The translations under genes and the position numbers were made by a program. The notes beneath the pieces were generated by a model that had not been told where the DNA came from, did no database searches, and was given only the letters and a program-made list of their open reading frames with translations. DNA of 64,000 bases, from the NCBI GenBank assembly GCA_945859605.1, contig OX243816.1:40723325-40787324 (forward strand), written 5' to 3'. Shown in pieces: positions 50,701 to 52,775 of the stretch (its first letter is position 1; every line of letters starts with the position of its first letter). The DNA comes from Lumbricus rubellus. Lineage: Eukaryota > Annelida > Clitellata > Crassiclitellata > Lumbricidae.

Positions 50701-51795
50701 ATTAAAGTTAAATTGCAGATATATCATCTGTTTAACTTCACAAATCAATAGAGAGTAGGTAATCTCATATTCCGATTTCTTAATATTCTAATTTCTTAAT
50801 ATTCTGATTTCTTAATATTCTGATTTCTTAATATTCTGATTTCTTAATATTCTGATTTCTTAATATTCTGATTTCTTAATATTCTGATTTCTTAATATTC
50901 TCATTTCTTAATATTCTCATTTCTTAATATTCTCATTTCTTAATATTCTGATTTCTTAATATTCTCATTTCTTAATATTCTGATTTCCTAATATTCTCAT
51001 TTCTTAATATTCTGATTTCTGAATATTCTCATTTCTTAATATTCTCATTTCTTAATATTCTCATTTCTTAATATTCCGATTTCTTAATATTCTGATTTCT
51101 TAACATTCCAATTTATTAATATTCTGATTTCTTAATATTCTCATTTCTTAATATTCCGATTTCGTACTATTCTGATTTCTTAATATTCTGATTTCTTAAT
51201 ATTCTGATTTCTTAATATTCTGATTTCCTAATATTCTGATTTCCTAATATTGTGATTTCTTAATATTCTGATTTCTGAATATTCTGATTTCTTAGTATTC
51301 CGATTTCTTAATATTCCGATTTCTTAATATTCTCATTTCTTAATATTCTCATTTCTTAACATTCTGATTTCTTAATATTCTGATTTCTTAATATTCTGAT
51401 TTCTTAATATTCTGATTTCTTAATATTCTCATTTCTTAATATTCTCATTTCTTAATATTCTCATTTCTTAATATTCTCATTTCTTAATATTCTCATTTCT
51501 TAACATTCTGATTTCTTACGATTCTCCTCATATCATCGTAGGTCTTATCTCGAAAATCGATCAGCGACGTACCAATCAGGCTCTGGCGCAGATCCTGCCC
51601 TTCATCTGGCATCTTCTGTCGCAGTTGATAACCAACACTGGTGGAGGTCGACTTCGTGCTTCAGCGACCCAGCTGGTCAACAGCATGCAGCAGCTGATGG
51701 GGGAGAACGGACTGATAAGCGCCGCGAAAACGGCTTCGACGGTCACGCTGCCAATGCAAGAACTTCTTCACGAGTTGCTGCTCGAAGCCGCGTGA
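3479..51795 (+). CDS. TOGARAM1: TOGARAM1 / Crescerin-like TOG-array protein, 22 coding exons
   Basis: Exons: 3479-5260, 16274-16385, 17863-18135, 21963-22204, 22872-23023, 25662-25954, 28494-28592, 29202-29258, 31524-31714, 35409-35763, 36770-36833, 42779-42913, 43533-43638, 43845-43931, 45518-45669, 46451-46609, 47230-47356, 47561-47652, 48362-48596, 49321-49543, 50322-50408, 51542-51795. All junctions are GT/AG with matching phases; total 5277 nt, 1758 residues, close to vertebrate TOGARAM1. TOG1 covers residues 1-220, TOG2 about 275-520, a disordered linker 595-1206, TOG3 about 1207-1462 and TOG4 about 1515-1758. In the known family, TOG domains bind tubulin and the protein regulates microtubules of the ciliary axoneme. 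TOG2, TOG3 ([28 protein letters not shown]) and TOG4 match the family by eye. Exons 9, 11 and 12 have weaker splice sites, and extra phase-neutral exons in the long introns cannot be excluded. Confidence 0.92.
5325..5510. repeat. Partial copy of the 45305-45497 hAT-like MITE family
   Basis: Shares the series AAATTTTTAGAAC, GCACAACCC, CCAATCGGA, TAGAACTGCACAT and the CTGCACACTAAAAA-like right end with the complete copy in intron 14. The terminal CAGGGC repeats are not preserved on the left, so this copy is truncated or diverged. Confidence 0.65.
7137..7215. repeat. (GTGTGC)n microsatellite
   Basis: A GT-rich array dominated by GTGTGCGTGC units. It creates long cysteine/valine or histidine/threonine open frames on both strands that are not genes. 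Confidence 0.9.
7475..7545. repeat. (TATATG/TG)n microsatellite
   Basis: Alternating TATATATG and TGTGTGTG blocks just left of the mariner-like element; TA-rich DNA of this kind offers many TA insertion sites. Confidence 0.8.
7573..8395 (+). mobile_element. Internally deleted mariner-like element
   Basis: Ends CACGGTGTCCCAATTGAA and complement, bounded by TA (7571-7572 and 8396-8397). The inverted similarity extends about 200 bp inward on each side (AGGGATAAATTATCAATGTT and complement). At 823 bp it is shorter than an autonomous mariner. A transposase C-terminal remnant lies at 8074-8175. Confidence 0.82.
8074..8175 (+). pseudogene. Mariner transposase C-terminal remnant
   Basis: The plus strand reads [18 protein letters not shown], then RANGGH and a TAA stop at 8173-8175. 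The W..RL..CI.ANGGH pattern is the usual last segment of mariner transposases. The DD(D/E) catalytic region upstream is absent or unrecognisable, so the element cannot supply its own transposase. Confidence 0.7.
8851..8890. repeat. Poly-C followed by (CA)n
   Basis: A homopolymer C run of about 17 bases immediately followed by CACACACA. The length in the assembly may be unreliable. Confidence 0.8.
9190..10090. repeat. Inverted repeat pair about 830 bp apart (fold-back family)
   Basis: The left arm (about 9190-9300: GCAGCCATGCAAG, ACGTCCTACTA, CGAATGGAAGGTTGAGTGGACC) is matched in reverse complement by the right arm (about 9950-10090: GGTCCACTCAGCCTTCCATT, AGTAGGACGT, CTTGCATGGCTGCC). The interior has no coding potential. 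Sequence like the right arm also occurs at 34870-34945. Confidence 0.6.
9568..9650. repeat. Short tandem repeat, 18-bp unit (CAATTTTTAAATCAACGC)
   Basis: Three near-identical copies followed by degenerate ones (CGAATTTTTAACGCG). It lies between the arms of the 9190-10090 inverted repeat. Confidence 0.7.
10455..10520. repeat. 16-bp tandem repeat (GCACGGTCCCTTTGAT)x4
   Basis: Four consecutive copies differing by one or two bases. Confidence 0.85.
10641..10944. mobile_element. hAT-like MITE, CATGGGCG family, copy 1
   Basis: 304 bp, ends CATGGGCGTCCGCAG and CTGCTGACGCCCATG, perfect 8-bp duplications TGTGTTAG at 10633-10640 and 10945-10952. Non-coding. Relatives are at 27612-27850 and 52776-53041. 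Confidence 0.85.
11281..11350 (+). repeat. SINE 3'-end fragment
   Basis: Reads GGAAGTGCTCCTGAGAAG then GATGGGGCACTATGTAAA, matching the conserved 3' body of the tRNA-derived SINEs in this window (GAGCGCCTCTGAGTAG ... GGGGCGCTATA), followed by an AATG/AATC tail. Confidence 0.55.
11667..11775. repeat. (CTG)n trinucleotide array with interruptions
   Basis: About 36 triplets, interrupted by CTTG, CTA and GTT units. Long single-residue open frames here are artefacts of the repeat; it is deep inside intron 1. Confidence 0.9.
12062..12100. repeat. (ATA)n microsatellite
   Basis: GATGATGATAATAATAAT array, followed by an AT-rich stretch with nothing else recognised up to about 12780. Confidence 0.8.
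12788..12831. repeat. (GAAT)n microsatellite abutting a SINE
   Basis: About ten GAAT units directly before the SINE start. Confidence 0.85.
12836..13035 (+). mobile_element. tRNA-derived SINE
   Basis: A Pol III A-box-like GGTGTAGTGG near the start and a B box GGTTCGAATCC about 50 bases later identify a tRNA-derived head. The body carries AGGGACCGTGAGCAAG, ATTCCGATGCTGTAGTCGGG and AGCGCCTCTGTGTAG, and the tail is A-rich (AAATAAATGAATAAATAA). The same family is seen at 44070-44290 (+), 49003-49200 (-) and 27081-27225 (-). Confidence 0.8.
13688..15256. mobile_element. DNA transposon with CAGTGTTTAATCTAG ends and 9-bp duplication
   Basis: Terminal inverted repeats CAGTGTTTAATCTAG and complement, flanked by perfect 9-bp duplications GCCCTTGAA (13679-13687 and 15257-15265). 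G/C homopolymer runs lie just inside both ends. The interior has at least three diverged repeats of about 200 bp (each with AACTTTTTTGAATTTC-like, GTCATTTTAA and CAGTG motifs) and a duplicated block near 14720-15150 (CAAAAATAGTATTTGTACAA twice). No transposase ORF is visible. CAGTG ends suggest hAT, while the 9-bp duplication is closer to Mutator; superfamily unresolved. Confidence 0.75.
15487..15687. mobile_element. Short hAT-like MITE
   Basis: 201 bp, ends CAGTGGCGGCGCCACC and GGTGCCGCCACTG, flanked by TTTGAAGA (15479-15486) and TTTGGAGA (15688-15695), 7 of 8 bases identical. Non-coding. Confidence 0.75.
15926..16030. repeat. CAGGGGCGAATCCAG end fragment
   Basis: Matches the left end of the 26658-27077 element and is followed by a C-rich stretch, as in that family. 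No right end was located. Confidence 0.4.
16274..16385 (+). CDS. TOGARAM1: TOGARAM1-like exon 2
   Basis: Acceptor CTTTCAG|CGTTCT, donor GAG|GTATTT, phase 0 in and 1 out. Encodes residues 595-632, starting [17 protein letters not shown]; serine- and basic-rich linker. Confidence 0.85.
17235..17330 (-). repeat. tRNA-like SINE head, degenerate
   Basis: Minus strand reads TGGTCCAATGGTATCAC (A-box-like) and, about 30 bases later, a B-box-like GTTGCAGGTCTGAGCC. No intact tRNA cloverleaf; best read as an old SINE. Confidence 0.45.
17505..17815. repeat. (TGTG/TTTG/TCTG)n microsatellite
   Basis: A 300-bp mosaic of TGTG, TTTG and TCTG units ending about 45 bases before the exon 3 acceptor. It produces long Cys/Val open frames that are not genes. 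Confidence 0.85.
17863..18135 (+). CDS. TOGARAM1: TOGARAM1-like exon 3 (proline-rich linker)
   Basis: Acceptor TTGAGCAG|GTCTTA, donor TCAG|GTATAC, phase 1 in and 1 out. Encodes [16 protein letters not shown] followed by [16 protein letters not shown] and PPPPPMPDP tracts. Phase symmetry would allow skipping without a frame change. Confidence 0.85.
18239..18794. mobile_element. Probable hAT-like element (CAGGGCCGCCGAGAGA ends)
   Basis: Left end CAGGGCCGCCGAGAGA, right end TCTCTCTCGTCAGCCCTG; GGGGCCC blocks lie inside both ends. The interior has an AT-rich direct duplication (GAACTTCAAATTACAA...GAATGAAATC). Flanking 8-mers (CCTCTATG / CCCATGTG) match at only 5 of 8 positions, so the target duplication is not secure. 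Confidence 0.5.
18935..19488. mobile_element. Possible DNA element (GATGGGCAAC ends)
   Basis: The left end carries GGGGATGGGCAAC and the right end GTTGCCCATGCC; TCTAGA flanks both sides (18929-18934 and 19489-19494). The inverted repeat is short and imperfect. Confidence 0.45.
20230..20388. repeat. (GAT)n array with (GATGGT) subregion
   Basis: About 53 triplets; the distal third alternates GATGGT. Open frames of poly-Met or poly-His are artefacts. Confidence 0.95.
20553..20625. repeat. AT-rich TATATA repeat
   Basis: TATATA/ATTATAT tracts with self-complementary segments. Confidence 0.7.
21238..21405. repeat. AT-rich dispersed repeat (TTAAT/ATTAA palindromes), copy 1
   Basis: Dense ATCGATTTAATT, AATTAATTGAT and similar motifs in both orientations. 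Similar stretches occur at 33296-33420 and 48765-48900. Confidence 0.45.
21963..22204 (+). CDS. TOGARAM1: TOGARAM1-like exon 4
   Basis: Acceptor TCTCACAG|GTGGTC, donor GAA|GTGAGT, phase 1 in and 0 out. Encodes [20 protein letters not shown], a glycine/serine stretch and an acidic end ([11 protein letters not shown]). Confidence 0.85.
22205..22871. other. Intron 4
   Basis: Ends with a TA microsatellite (22800-22835) about 35 bp before the acceptor. Nothing else recognised. Confidence 0.7.
22872..23023 (+). CDS. TOGARAM1: TOGARAM1-like exon 5 (basic helix)
   Basis: Acceptor TTTTTTAG|ATGAAC, donor GG|GTAAGA, phase 0 in and 2 out. Encodes a charged, probably helical segment ([20 protein letters not shown]). 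The in-frame ATG at its first base could serve as an internal start, but nothing shows that it does. Confidence 0.88.
23860..24170. repeat. Degenerate (ATTC/ATCA)n array
   Basis: 300 bp of CATTCATTCACTCATT-like units with many substitutions. Confidence 0.75.
24185..24295 (+). repeat. tRNA-like SINE fragment (second family)
   Basis: CCAATTGGTTAGAGTGCTTTTGCCTC resembles the A-box half of a tRNA-derived SINE. The same head occurs on the minus strand at 29015-29135. The B box is degenerate here. Confidence 0.45.
25662..25954 (+). CDS. TOGARAM1: TOGARAM1-like exon 6
   Basis: Acceptor ATTTCTAG|TGGAAC, donor AAAG|GTTTGC (weak), phase 2 in and 1 out. Encodes [33 protein letters not shown] and a basic patch [11 protein letters not shown]. 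The frame stays open past the donor into a TG repeat. Confidence 0.85.
26658..27077. mobile_element. hAT-like MITE nested in a SINE and in the 26353-28410 element
   Basis: 420 bp, ends CAGGGGCGGATCCAG and CTGGGTCCGCCACTG, flanked by TTTATAGC (26650-26657) and GTTATAGC (27078-27085), 7 of 8 identical. The right flank is the TTATAGCGCCCC end of a minus-strand SINE, so it inserted at the SINE edge. Non-coding. Confidence 0.78.
27081..27225 (-). mobile_element. tRNA-derived SINE, partial
   Basis: Minus-strand copy: the 3' end TAGCGCCCCTTCAAGCTC comes first, then AATTGTGAGTGAAGGAC, then the B box as GGATTCGAACC. The A-box end is degenerate. Confidence 0.7.
27612..27850. repeat. CATGGGCG-family MITE, copy 2 (partial)
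   Basis: Starts CATGGGCGTCCGCAGAAAT and continues through CGAATCGATAATCACATTG and AACAATCACAACCAAATAA, closely matching 10641-10870. The right end is lost or replaced by GC-rich sequence (28040-28170). Confidence 0.7.
28270..28324. repeat. Right-end fragment of the CAGGGGCGGATCC family
   Basis: A C-rich run followed by CTGGATCCGCCCCTG, the complement of the 26658 left end. Confidence 0.5.
28494..28592 (+). CDS. TOGARAM1: TOGARAM1-like exon 7
   Basis: Acceptor TGTGTAG|GTGTCA, donor AAAG|GTTAGA, phase 1 in and 1 out. Encodes [17 protein letters not shown] and GPVGIVGKG. The acceptor tract is a TG microsatellite. Symmetric phases would allow skipping. Confidence 0.82.
28593..29201. other. Intron 7
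   Basis: Contains degenerate GAT repeats (28800-28880) and a minus-strand SINE fragment (29015-29135). Confidence 0.7.
29015..29135 (-). repeat. tRNA-like SINE fragment, second family
   Basis: Minus strand begins near GTAACCAATTGGTTAGAGCA, an A-box-like segment, followed by GTTCTATTCCTC, a degraded B box. Confidence 0.5.
29202..29258 (+). CDS. TOGARAM1: TOGARAM1-like exon 8 (57-nt micro-exon)
   Basis: Acceptor GGTTGTAG|GTCTCC, donor CCAG|GTAAAT, phase 1 in and 1 out. Encodes [18 protein letters not shown]. Small and frame-neutral; a good alternative-splicing candidate. Confidence 0.82.
30318..30375 (+). repeat. SINE 3'-end fragment
   Basis: GGGAGCGCCTCTGAGTAG followed by TTGAAGGGGCGCTATAT. 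Confidence 0.6.
30908..30965 (-). repeat. SINE 3'-end fragment
   Basis: Minus-strand version: TATAGCGCCCCTTCAATG then ACTCAGGAGTGCTCCC. Confidence 0.6.
31524..31714 (+). CDS. TOGARAM1: TOGARAM1-like exon 9 (glutamine-rich)
   Basis: Acceptor ATTACACAG|CTGACG (weak pyrimidine tract), donor TAT|GTGAGT, phase 1 in and 0 out. Encodes [12 protein letters not shown], a second Q6 run and [15 protein letters not shown]. The exact 5' edge is less certain than the 3' edge. Confidence 0.75.
31731..31889. repeat. (CTGT)n microsatellite at the exon 9 donor
   Basis: About 38 CTGT units starting some 15 bp after the donor. The open frames of repeated CLSV and RQTD are artefacts. Confidence 0.95.
32341..32470. 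repeat. (GTGC)n microsatellite
   Basis: GTGTGCGTGCGTGC-type array. Confidence 0.85.
32960..33290. repeat. Minisatellite, about 21-bp unit (TTCTAAAACTGGGTAATTGAG)
   Basis: About 14 diverged copies with single-base and TAA insertions, indicating an old array. Confidence 0.8.
33296..33420. repeat. AT-rich dispersed repeat, copy 2
   Basis: TTAGCTAATC/ATTGATTAG motifs in both orientations; compare 21238-21405 and 48765-48900. Confidence 0.4.
33640..33960. repeat. Degenerate tandem repeat, same family as 2895-3150
   Basis: Seven or so units with AAGCTGGA.TGATGAA and TTCTTGCTCAAAT. It ends next to GTCCGTTGACGAAACGTCCG (33970-33992). Confidence 0.6.
34434..34562. repeat. Purine-rich (GACAGA)n array
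   Basis: AGAGACAGAGA-type tract; open frames here are repeat artefacts. Confidence 0.8.
34744..34890. repeat. Minisatellite, 25-27-bp unit
   Basis: Six copies of a unit containing GGCGATGGTAAAATAAGTGG and TAGGAT. The adjoining 34880-34945 resembles the right arm of the 9190-10090 inverted repeat, which itself contains GGTAAACTAAATAGTAGGA, so the minisatellite appears to be an expansion of part of that family. Confidence 0.75.
34991..35320. repeat. (ATT)n array with GAAGATTATT higher-order units
   Basis: ATT runs punctuated by AACGAAGATT about every 20-30 bases. Confidence 0.8.
35409..35763 (+). CDS. TOGARAM1: TOGARAM1-like exon 10 (poly-glycine exon)
   Basis: Acceptor GATTTCAG|TTCTCA, donor GAAG|GTTGAC (weak), phase 0 in and 1 out. 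Residues 1068-1186: [20 protein letters not shown], then 23 consecutive glycines encoded by 22 GGA and one GGT (35472-35540), then basic and acidic linker with a second run of 8 glycines. Only the exon's own frame gives poly-Gly; other frames give poly-Glu or poly-Arg and are shadows. Confidence 0.85.
35925..36180 (-). mobile_element. LINE ORF2 C-terminal remnant, antisense
   Basis: Minus strand reads [20 protein letters not shown] followed by [10 protein letters not shown], the K/R-rich RGRP..W.DD tail of RTE/CR1-like ORF2 proteins, with an in-frame stop soon after and a GAT-repeat tail (35934-35944). Inactive. Confidence 0.65.
36541..36600. repeat. Perfect hairpin with 28-bp arms
   Basis: Arms 36541-36568 and 36573-36600 are exact complements beginning GCTGCCAATGATGAT, with a 4-base loop. 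It lies within an ATC/GAT microsatellite region 169 bp upstream of exon 11. Confidence 0.9.
36770..36833 (+). CDS. TOGARAM1: TOGARAM1-like exon 11 (basic)
   Basis: Acceptor CTCTTCTAG|ACGGTC, donor AACA|GTCAGT, phase 1 in and 2 out. Encodes [20 protein letters not shown]. The donor is non-canonical at position +3 but gives the phase needed for exon 12. The next in-frame candidate (TCA|GTTAAA) would be phase 0. Confidence 0.68.
37175..37851 (+). repeat. 5' LTR (677 bp)
   Basis: A TATATAAG box at 37548-37555 lies about 375 bp in. It holds two exact AACCGGTT octamers (37285-37292 and 37511-37518) and many GGTTAA/TTAACC motifs in both orientations. Confidence 0.92.
37854..37870 (+). other. Primer-binding site
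   Basis: TGGCACCAGAATCGGGG begins three bases after the LTR, with the TGG expected to pair with a tRNA CCA end. It resembles the TGGTACCAG-type sites assigned to tRNA-Leu, but the exact tRNA is not determined. Confidence 0.7.
37903..40599 (+). CDS. Gag-protease polyprotein with internally deleted pol
   Basis: 898 residues, starting 33 bp after the primer-binding site. Capsid domain about 83-250 ([14 protein letters not shown] to [12 protein letters not shown]); charged Q/E/R helix about 267-308; one CCHC knuckle [14 protein letters not shown] (327-340); aspartic protease with DTGS at 402-405 and ILGMDWL downstream; the first part of RT (about 655-706, ending SSGCASSIV). At residue 706/707 the frame jumps to [13 protein letters not shown], the tether after RNase H, and near 792 from AAVKAYW to [14 protein letters not shown], the integrase C-terminus. 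RT active site, RNase H and integrase catalytic core are absent, yet the frame is open throughout. Function would depend on enzymes supplied in trans. Confidence 0.9.
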   Translation: MTDREDTIAYDFRDEEGQSSLTPGQRETTTRERPSLLRVLRQRETTNFRGTSMFSGEDELEDQNERGRNRAALRYRKSPMKPGKFDGTGSLDSFLAQFEVCAKHNGWTDADRVDFLRCALDKAATQLLWDFGAREDVTYEELVGRLRQRYGTEGQAETFRTQLYYRRQRGDETLSTLLHDIRRLVVLAYPVPTNETTEIVARDAFLEAMRDRELSLKVREREPKTLDEAYRTALRLEAYQRTMDTEDRRRPPNRVRGTVENEAGSQMQQQLDSFLKSQREEQRRWQQDMEARMERHFEERRDAAPRRNPPEQVEHHNTREQRPVLTCYGCGRAGHMARNCRQNRQHRNRRNDAAAEENGGTTGDEDVAVNHTTRPRVSNPASNNAIFVRGTIAGKSQLCLIDTGSEVSLVPFSVVEGSGIQPCNRVLMAANGTEIRVLGEITTPLKVWRGFAISTTFLASDQIAEPILGMDWLRQHRCRLSFGTGALFVGRRRISLVKGNGSTWCRRIVVAEEVSVPPKCQCDIGVKMLFDDLSTEAPAWMTETRELQPGLHVARVLVGDDVNTTKVRVVNLTERVVKLEKDRLLGGLHPVQISGGESEGLVAKEELVDKSVEEMMKGIAEVPSEVKDRLQGLLKKYRDVLSLSESDLGKTAVGLHRIDTGDAAPVRQPVRRQPPPYRVEIDKQVEKMVSEGIVEATSSGCASSIVQRPGRKHGNADALSRKQCGSVDDQVMVAATREVFGGETEASPEAPDTILVTQREDPDLMLVRRWVGEEGAMPEIEEVLQENAAVKAYWQEGDQVWHFSPRRYKGRSPKWQKMYQGPMVILRQCGPVNYLVQAPKKRPFVTHVDKLKAYLSTEEDEKQEEPPPTLPAGEDEHEMPRGDGRARRSTQRPVRYSH
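40600..41693 (+). repeat. Non-coding 3' internal region with tandem repeats
   Basis: 40625-40800 has three copies of a unit of about 60 bp containing TTAACCGGTAAAGATT and AATCTTAACCGATGCCATGG. 40900-41640 is AT-rich with about 15 diverged copies of a TTAGTTGCTATTAATGAA-like unit. No ORF. The same TTAACCGG vocabulary occurs in the LTRs. Confidence 0.75.
41694..41702 (+). other. Polypurine tract
   Basis: GGGAGGGGG directly abutting the 3' LTR, as expected for plus-strand priming. Confidence 0.8.
41703..42379 (+). repeat. 3' LTR (677 bp)
   Basis: Same length as the 5' LTR and identical as far as I could compare by eye except TACATAAG here versus TATATAAG, within the TATA-like box. Confidence 0.92.
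42779..42913 (+). CDS. TOGARAM1: TOGARAM1-like exon 12 (start of TOG3)
   Basis: Donor AATG|GTATGT, phase 2 out. Encodes [14 protein letters not shown], then [17 protein letters not shown], the first helix of TOG3. Acceptor GTTGAAG|TGATCT fits the phase of exon 11; an alternative after GCTGAAG (exon from 42798) would need phase 0. Neither has a strong pyrimidine tract. Confidence 0.78.
42914..43532. other. Intron 12
   Basis: A short GAGTACTTGAC repeat (42929-42975) and a CA run near 43175-43210; otherwise featureless. Confidence 0.7.
43533..43638 (+). CDS. TOGARAM1: TOGARAM1-like exon 13 (TOG3)
   Basis: Acceptor ATTTTTAG|GGAAGA, donor GAG|GTAAGA, phase 2 in and 0 out. Encodes [20 protein letters not shown] and [11 protein letters not shown], the second HEAT unit of TOG3. 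Confidence 0.93.
43845..43931 (+). CDS. TOGARAM1: TOGARAM1-like exon 14 (TOG3)
   Basis: Acceptor TTGACAG|GTGAAG, donor CTC|GTGAGT, phase 0 in and 0 out. Encodes [20 protein letters not shown] and THLKKSLDL, the most conserved part of TOG3. Confidence 0.94.
44070..44290 (+). mobile_element. tRNA-derived SINE
   Basis: A box GGTGTAGTGG, B box GGTTCGAATCC, body AGGGACCCTCAGGTAGTCC and TACTCCGATTTAGTGTCC, 3' end GGGGCGCTATAAC, tail (CATA)n. The most complete plus-strand copy together with 12836-13035. Confidence 0.82.
45305..45497. mobile_element. hAT-like MITE ending 20 bp before exon 15
   Basis: 193 bp, ends CAGGGCTGTTTTTAA and TTAAAAAAGCCCTG, flanked by CTGTTATC (45297-45304) and CTGTTGTC (45498-45505), 7 of 8 identical. 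The right target duplication forms part of the pyrimidine tract of the exon 15 acceptor (TTGTCTTTGTGTGTTAG). Confidence 0.82.
45518..45669 (+). CDS. TOGARAM1: TOGARAM1-like exon 15 (TOG3)
   Basis: Acceptor GTGTTAG|GATCTC, donor GAG|GTGAGT, phase 0 in and 2 out. Encodes [37 protein letters not shown] and ITGGA. Confidence 0.94.
45670..46450. other. Intron 15
   Basis: No repeat or ORF of note, apart from a (TCTTA)n run in the pyrimidine tract at 46418-46445. Confidence 0.7.
46451..46609 (+). CDS. TOGARAM1: TOGARAM1-like exon 16 (TOG3)
   Basis: Acceptor CTTGCAG|CAGTCG, donor CAG|GTGATG, phase 2 in and 2 out. Encodes [20 protein letters not shown] and [23 protein letters not shown] at the 5' edge forms a tandem acceptor that could remove one codon. 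Confidence 0.94.
46610..47229. other. Intron 16
   Basis: Contains a SINE 3' fragment at 46940-47000 (GGGAGCACCTCTGGTTAG, GAGGTGCTATATAAA). Confidence 0.65.
47230..47356 (+). CDS. TOGARAM1: TOGARAM1-like exon 17 (end of TOG3)
   Basis: Acceptor GATGCAG|GTGTTC, donor AAG|GTTGGT, phase 2 in and 0 out. Encodes [20 protein letters not shown] and [12 protein letters not shown]. Confidence 0.93.
47561..47652 (+). CDS. TOGARAM1: TOGARAM1-like exon 18 (TOG3-TOG4 linker)
   Basis: Acceptor CTTTCAG|GGACCG, donor CCAGT|GTAGGC, phase 0 in and 2 out. Encodes [20 protein letters not shown] and a G/S tail. The shifted donor CCA|GTGTAG is excluded by the phase of exon 19. Confidence 0.9.
47653..48361. other. 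Intron 18 with (ATC)n array
   Basis: About 35 ATC triplets at 47658-47770, starting a few bases after the donor, and degenerate ATC runs at 48000-48040 and 48230-48310. Confidence 0.85.
48362..48596 (+). CDS. TOGARAM1: TOGARAM1-like exon 19 (start of TOG4)
   Basis: Acceptor TGTCACCAG|AAACGG, donor AAG|GTTGTT, phase 2 in and 0 out. Encodes a serine-rich stretch, then [20 protein letters not shown] and [17 protein letters not shown], the first TOG4 helices. Confidence 0.93.
48597..49320. other. Intron 19
   Basis: AT-rich dispersed repeat copy 3 (48765-48900) and a minus-strand SINE (49003-49200). Confidence 0.7.
49003..49200 (-). mobile_element. tRNA-derived SINE, near full length
   Basis: Minus strand: A box GGTGTAGTGG, B box GGTTCGAATCC, body CAATTGCTCAGCGCTTCG (complement of the plus strand), 3' end GGGGCGCTATAA. 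It appears the least eroded copy in the window. Confidence 0.85.
49321..49543 (+). CDS. TOGARAM1: TOGARAM1-like exon 20 (TOG4)
   Basis: Acceptor GTTTTGCAG|ATATTC, donor ATAG|GTTCGA (weak), phase 0 in and 1 out. Encodes [32 protein letters not shown] and [20 protein letters not shown]. Confidence 0.92.
49705..50000. repeat. Minisatellite of GAAGTAGCTCACT-like units
   Basis: About 20 diverged 13-15-bp copies (CTAGAAGTAGCTTG, CACTCAAAGTAG) in intron 20. Confidence 0.85.
50155..50308. repeat. 28-bp minisatellite abutting exon 21
   Basis: Five copies of a unit containing GTGGTTAGACACCCTGTAAG and CCTAAGCT. The last copy ends about 14 bp before the exon 21 acceptor. Confidence 0.9.
50322..50408 (+). 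CDS. TOGARAM1: TOGARAM1-like exon 21 (TOG4)
   Basis: Acceptor GTCTTTCAG|ATCCAT, donor TCCG|GTCAGT, phase 1 in and 1 out. Encodes [20 protein letters not shown] and SEMTLRIS. Phase would allow skipping, but this piece supplies a helix pair expected in TOG4, so it is probably constitutive. Confidence 0.88.
50774..51525. repeat. 16-bp minisatellite (ATTTCTTAATATTCTG), about 47 copies
   Basis: Fills about two thirds of intron 21 and stops about 15 bp before the exon 22 acceptor. Units differ mainly at one G/C position (CTGATTT versus CTCATTT), often in blocks of consecutive like units. A degenerate CAATCAGT repeat lies at 50465-50575. Confidence 0.95.
51542..51795 (+). CDS. TOGARAM1: TOGARAM1-like exon 22 (end of TOG4, stop)
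   Basis: Acceptor ATCATCGTAG|GTCTTA, phase 1 in, stop TGA at 51793-51795. Encodes [29 protein letters not shown] and the final [12 protein letters not shown] helix. Confidence 0.93.
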
Positions 51796-52775
51796 AACTT
51801 GCTACGGCAGCTGCTGCCCCACCCTCCCCCCCACCCCTACCGAAATTGGCACGGTTGTCTTGTGGTGTTGAATTGGGTCAAATGATGTTTAAAATGGTTG
51901 AATGATGGTTGGTTACGGATGACTGAGTTTGTCTACGCTAGACGAGATTTGAGATTTACGGCAAGCGTTTGATAAGGTTGCCGCACGATTGGTTGCGTTT
52001 GACTGAGAGTGACCCGTTCAGAGTTGTTCTGATTTGGTGTGTATTGATGGGGTATTGAGATGGACGACTACTAGTGACTGCGATTTACTGCAGGTGTTTG
52101 ATACAGTTGACTGTTGTGACGGCCGCAGATGAATAATTGAGATTGCTGAGGTTGTCCCAGCTTGGATACCGTTGACTTACACTGTATGGTGTTGACTAGA
52201 ATGGTTGACTTGAATGGTTGACTAGAATGATTGAAGTTCAGTGTAGTTGGCAATGGCGGTAGATTCCAAATGAGCAAGGTCCAGTCAGAAAAGCTGAATT
52301 TAGTGGCAGTTTTTGTCTGGTTTTTCTACTTATGTGATAACTATTATATCAGTCAGATCTGTACAGATGGTATTCGTGCCAATGCCAATCCCCAAGCTAA
52401 TCCACGACTTGTAAAAGAGAAAAGAAAAATGAATGCCTGAGACCTTTAAAAGCGAAAATAATGGACTTCATTGCAGTGTGTGTGTGTTGTGTGTGTATGT
52501 GTATGTGTGTAAGTAACTGTGGTTAAGAATGGAGCAGGTTTTGCTTGCTGCAGCGTCGGCAGTCACTTGTTAGGCTTTCGTGGTTTATTCTGACTGTGAT
52601 AATGTATATCCTGCACCTCATTGTGACGATTTGCTCTAGTTAATTCATTGTATAAATGAATAGCAATTAATAATTTCAGATGTATTCAGCCAGTATTATG
52701 TAGAGTTGTTTGTCTGTTTTCCGCACTTTGCGTTTCTCATTCTGCTAAATATGATTCTGCTAAAACCGACCTGAG
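51796..52775 (+). other. Probable 3' UTR and downstream flank
   Basis: Unique sequence with TTGACT/GTTGAC-rich runs (51900-52230). The first AATAAA I found is at 52876-52881, inside a hAT-like MITE; no convincing signal precedes it, so the polyadenylation site is undetermined. Confidence 0.4.

Noticed and set aside
50774..51525. CRISPR-like array
   Set aside because: Units are contiguous 16-bp repeats without unique spacers in a eukaryotic intron.
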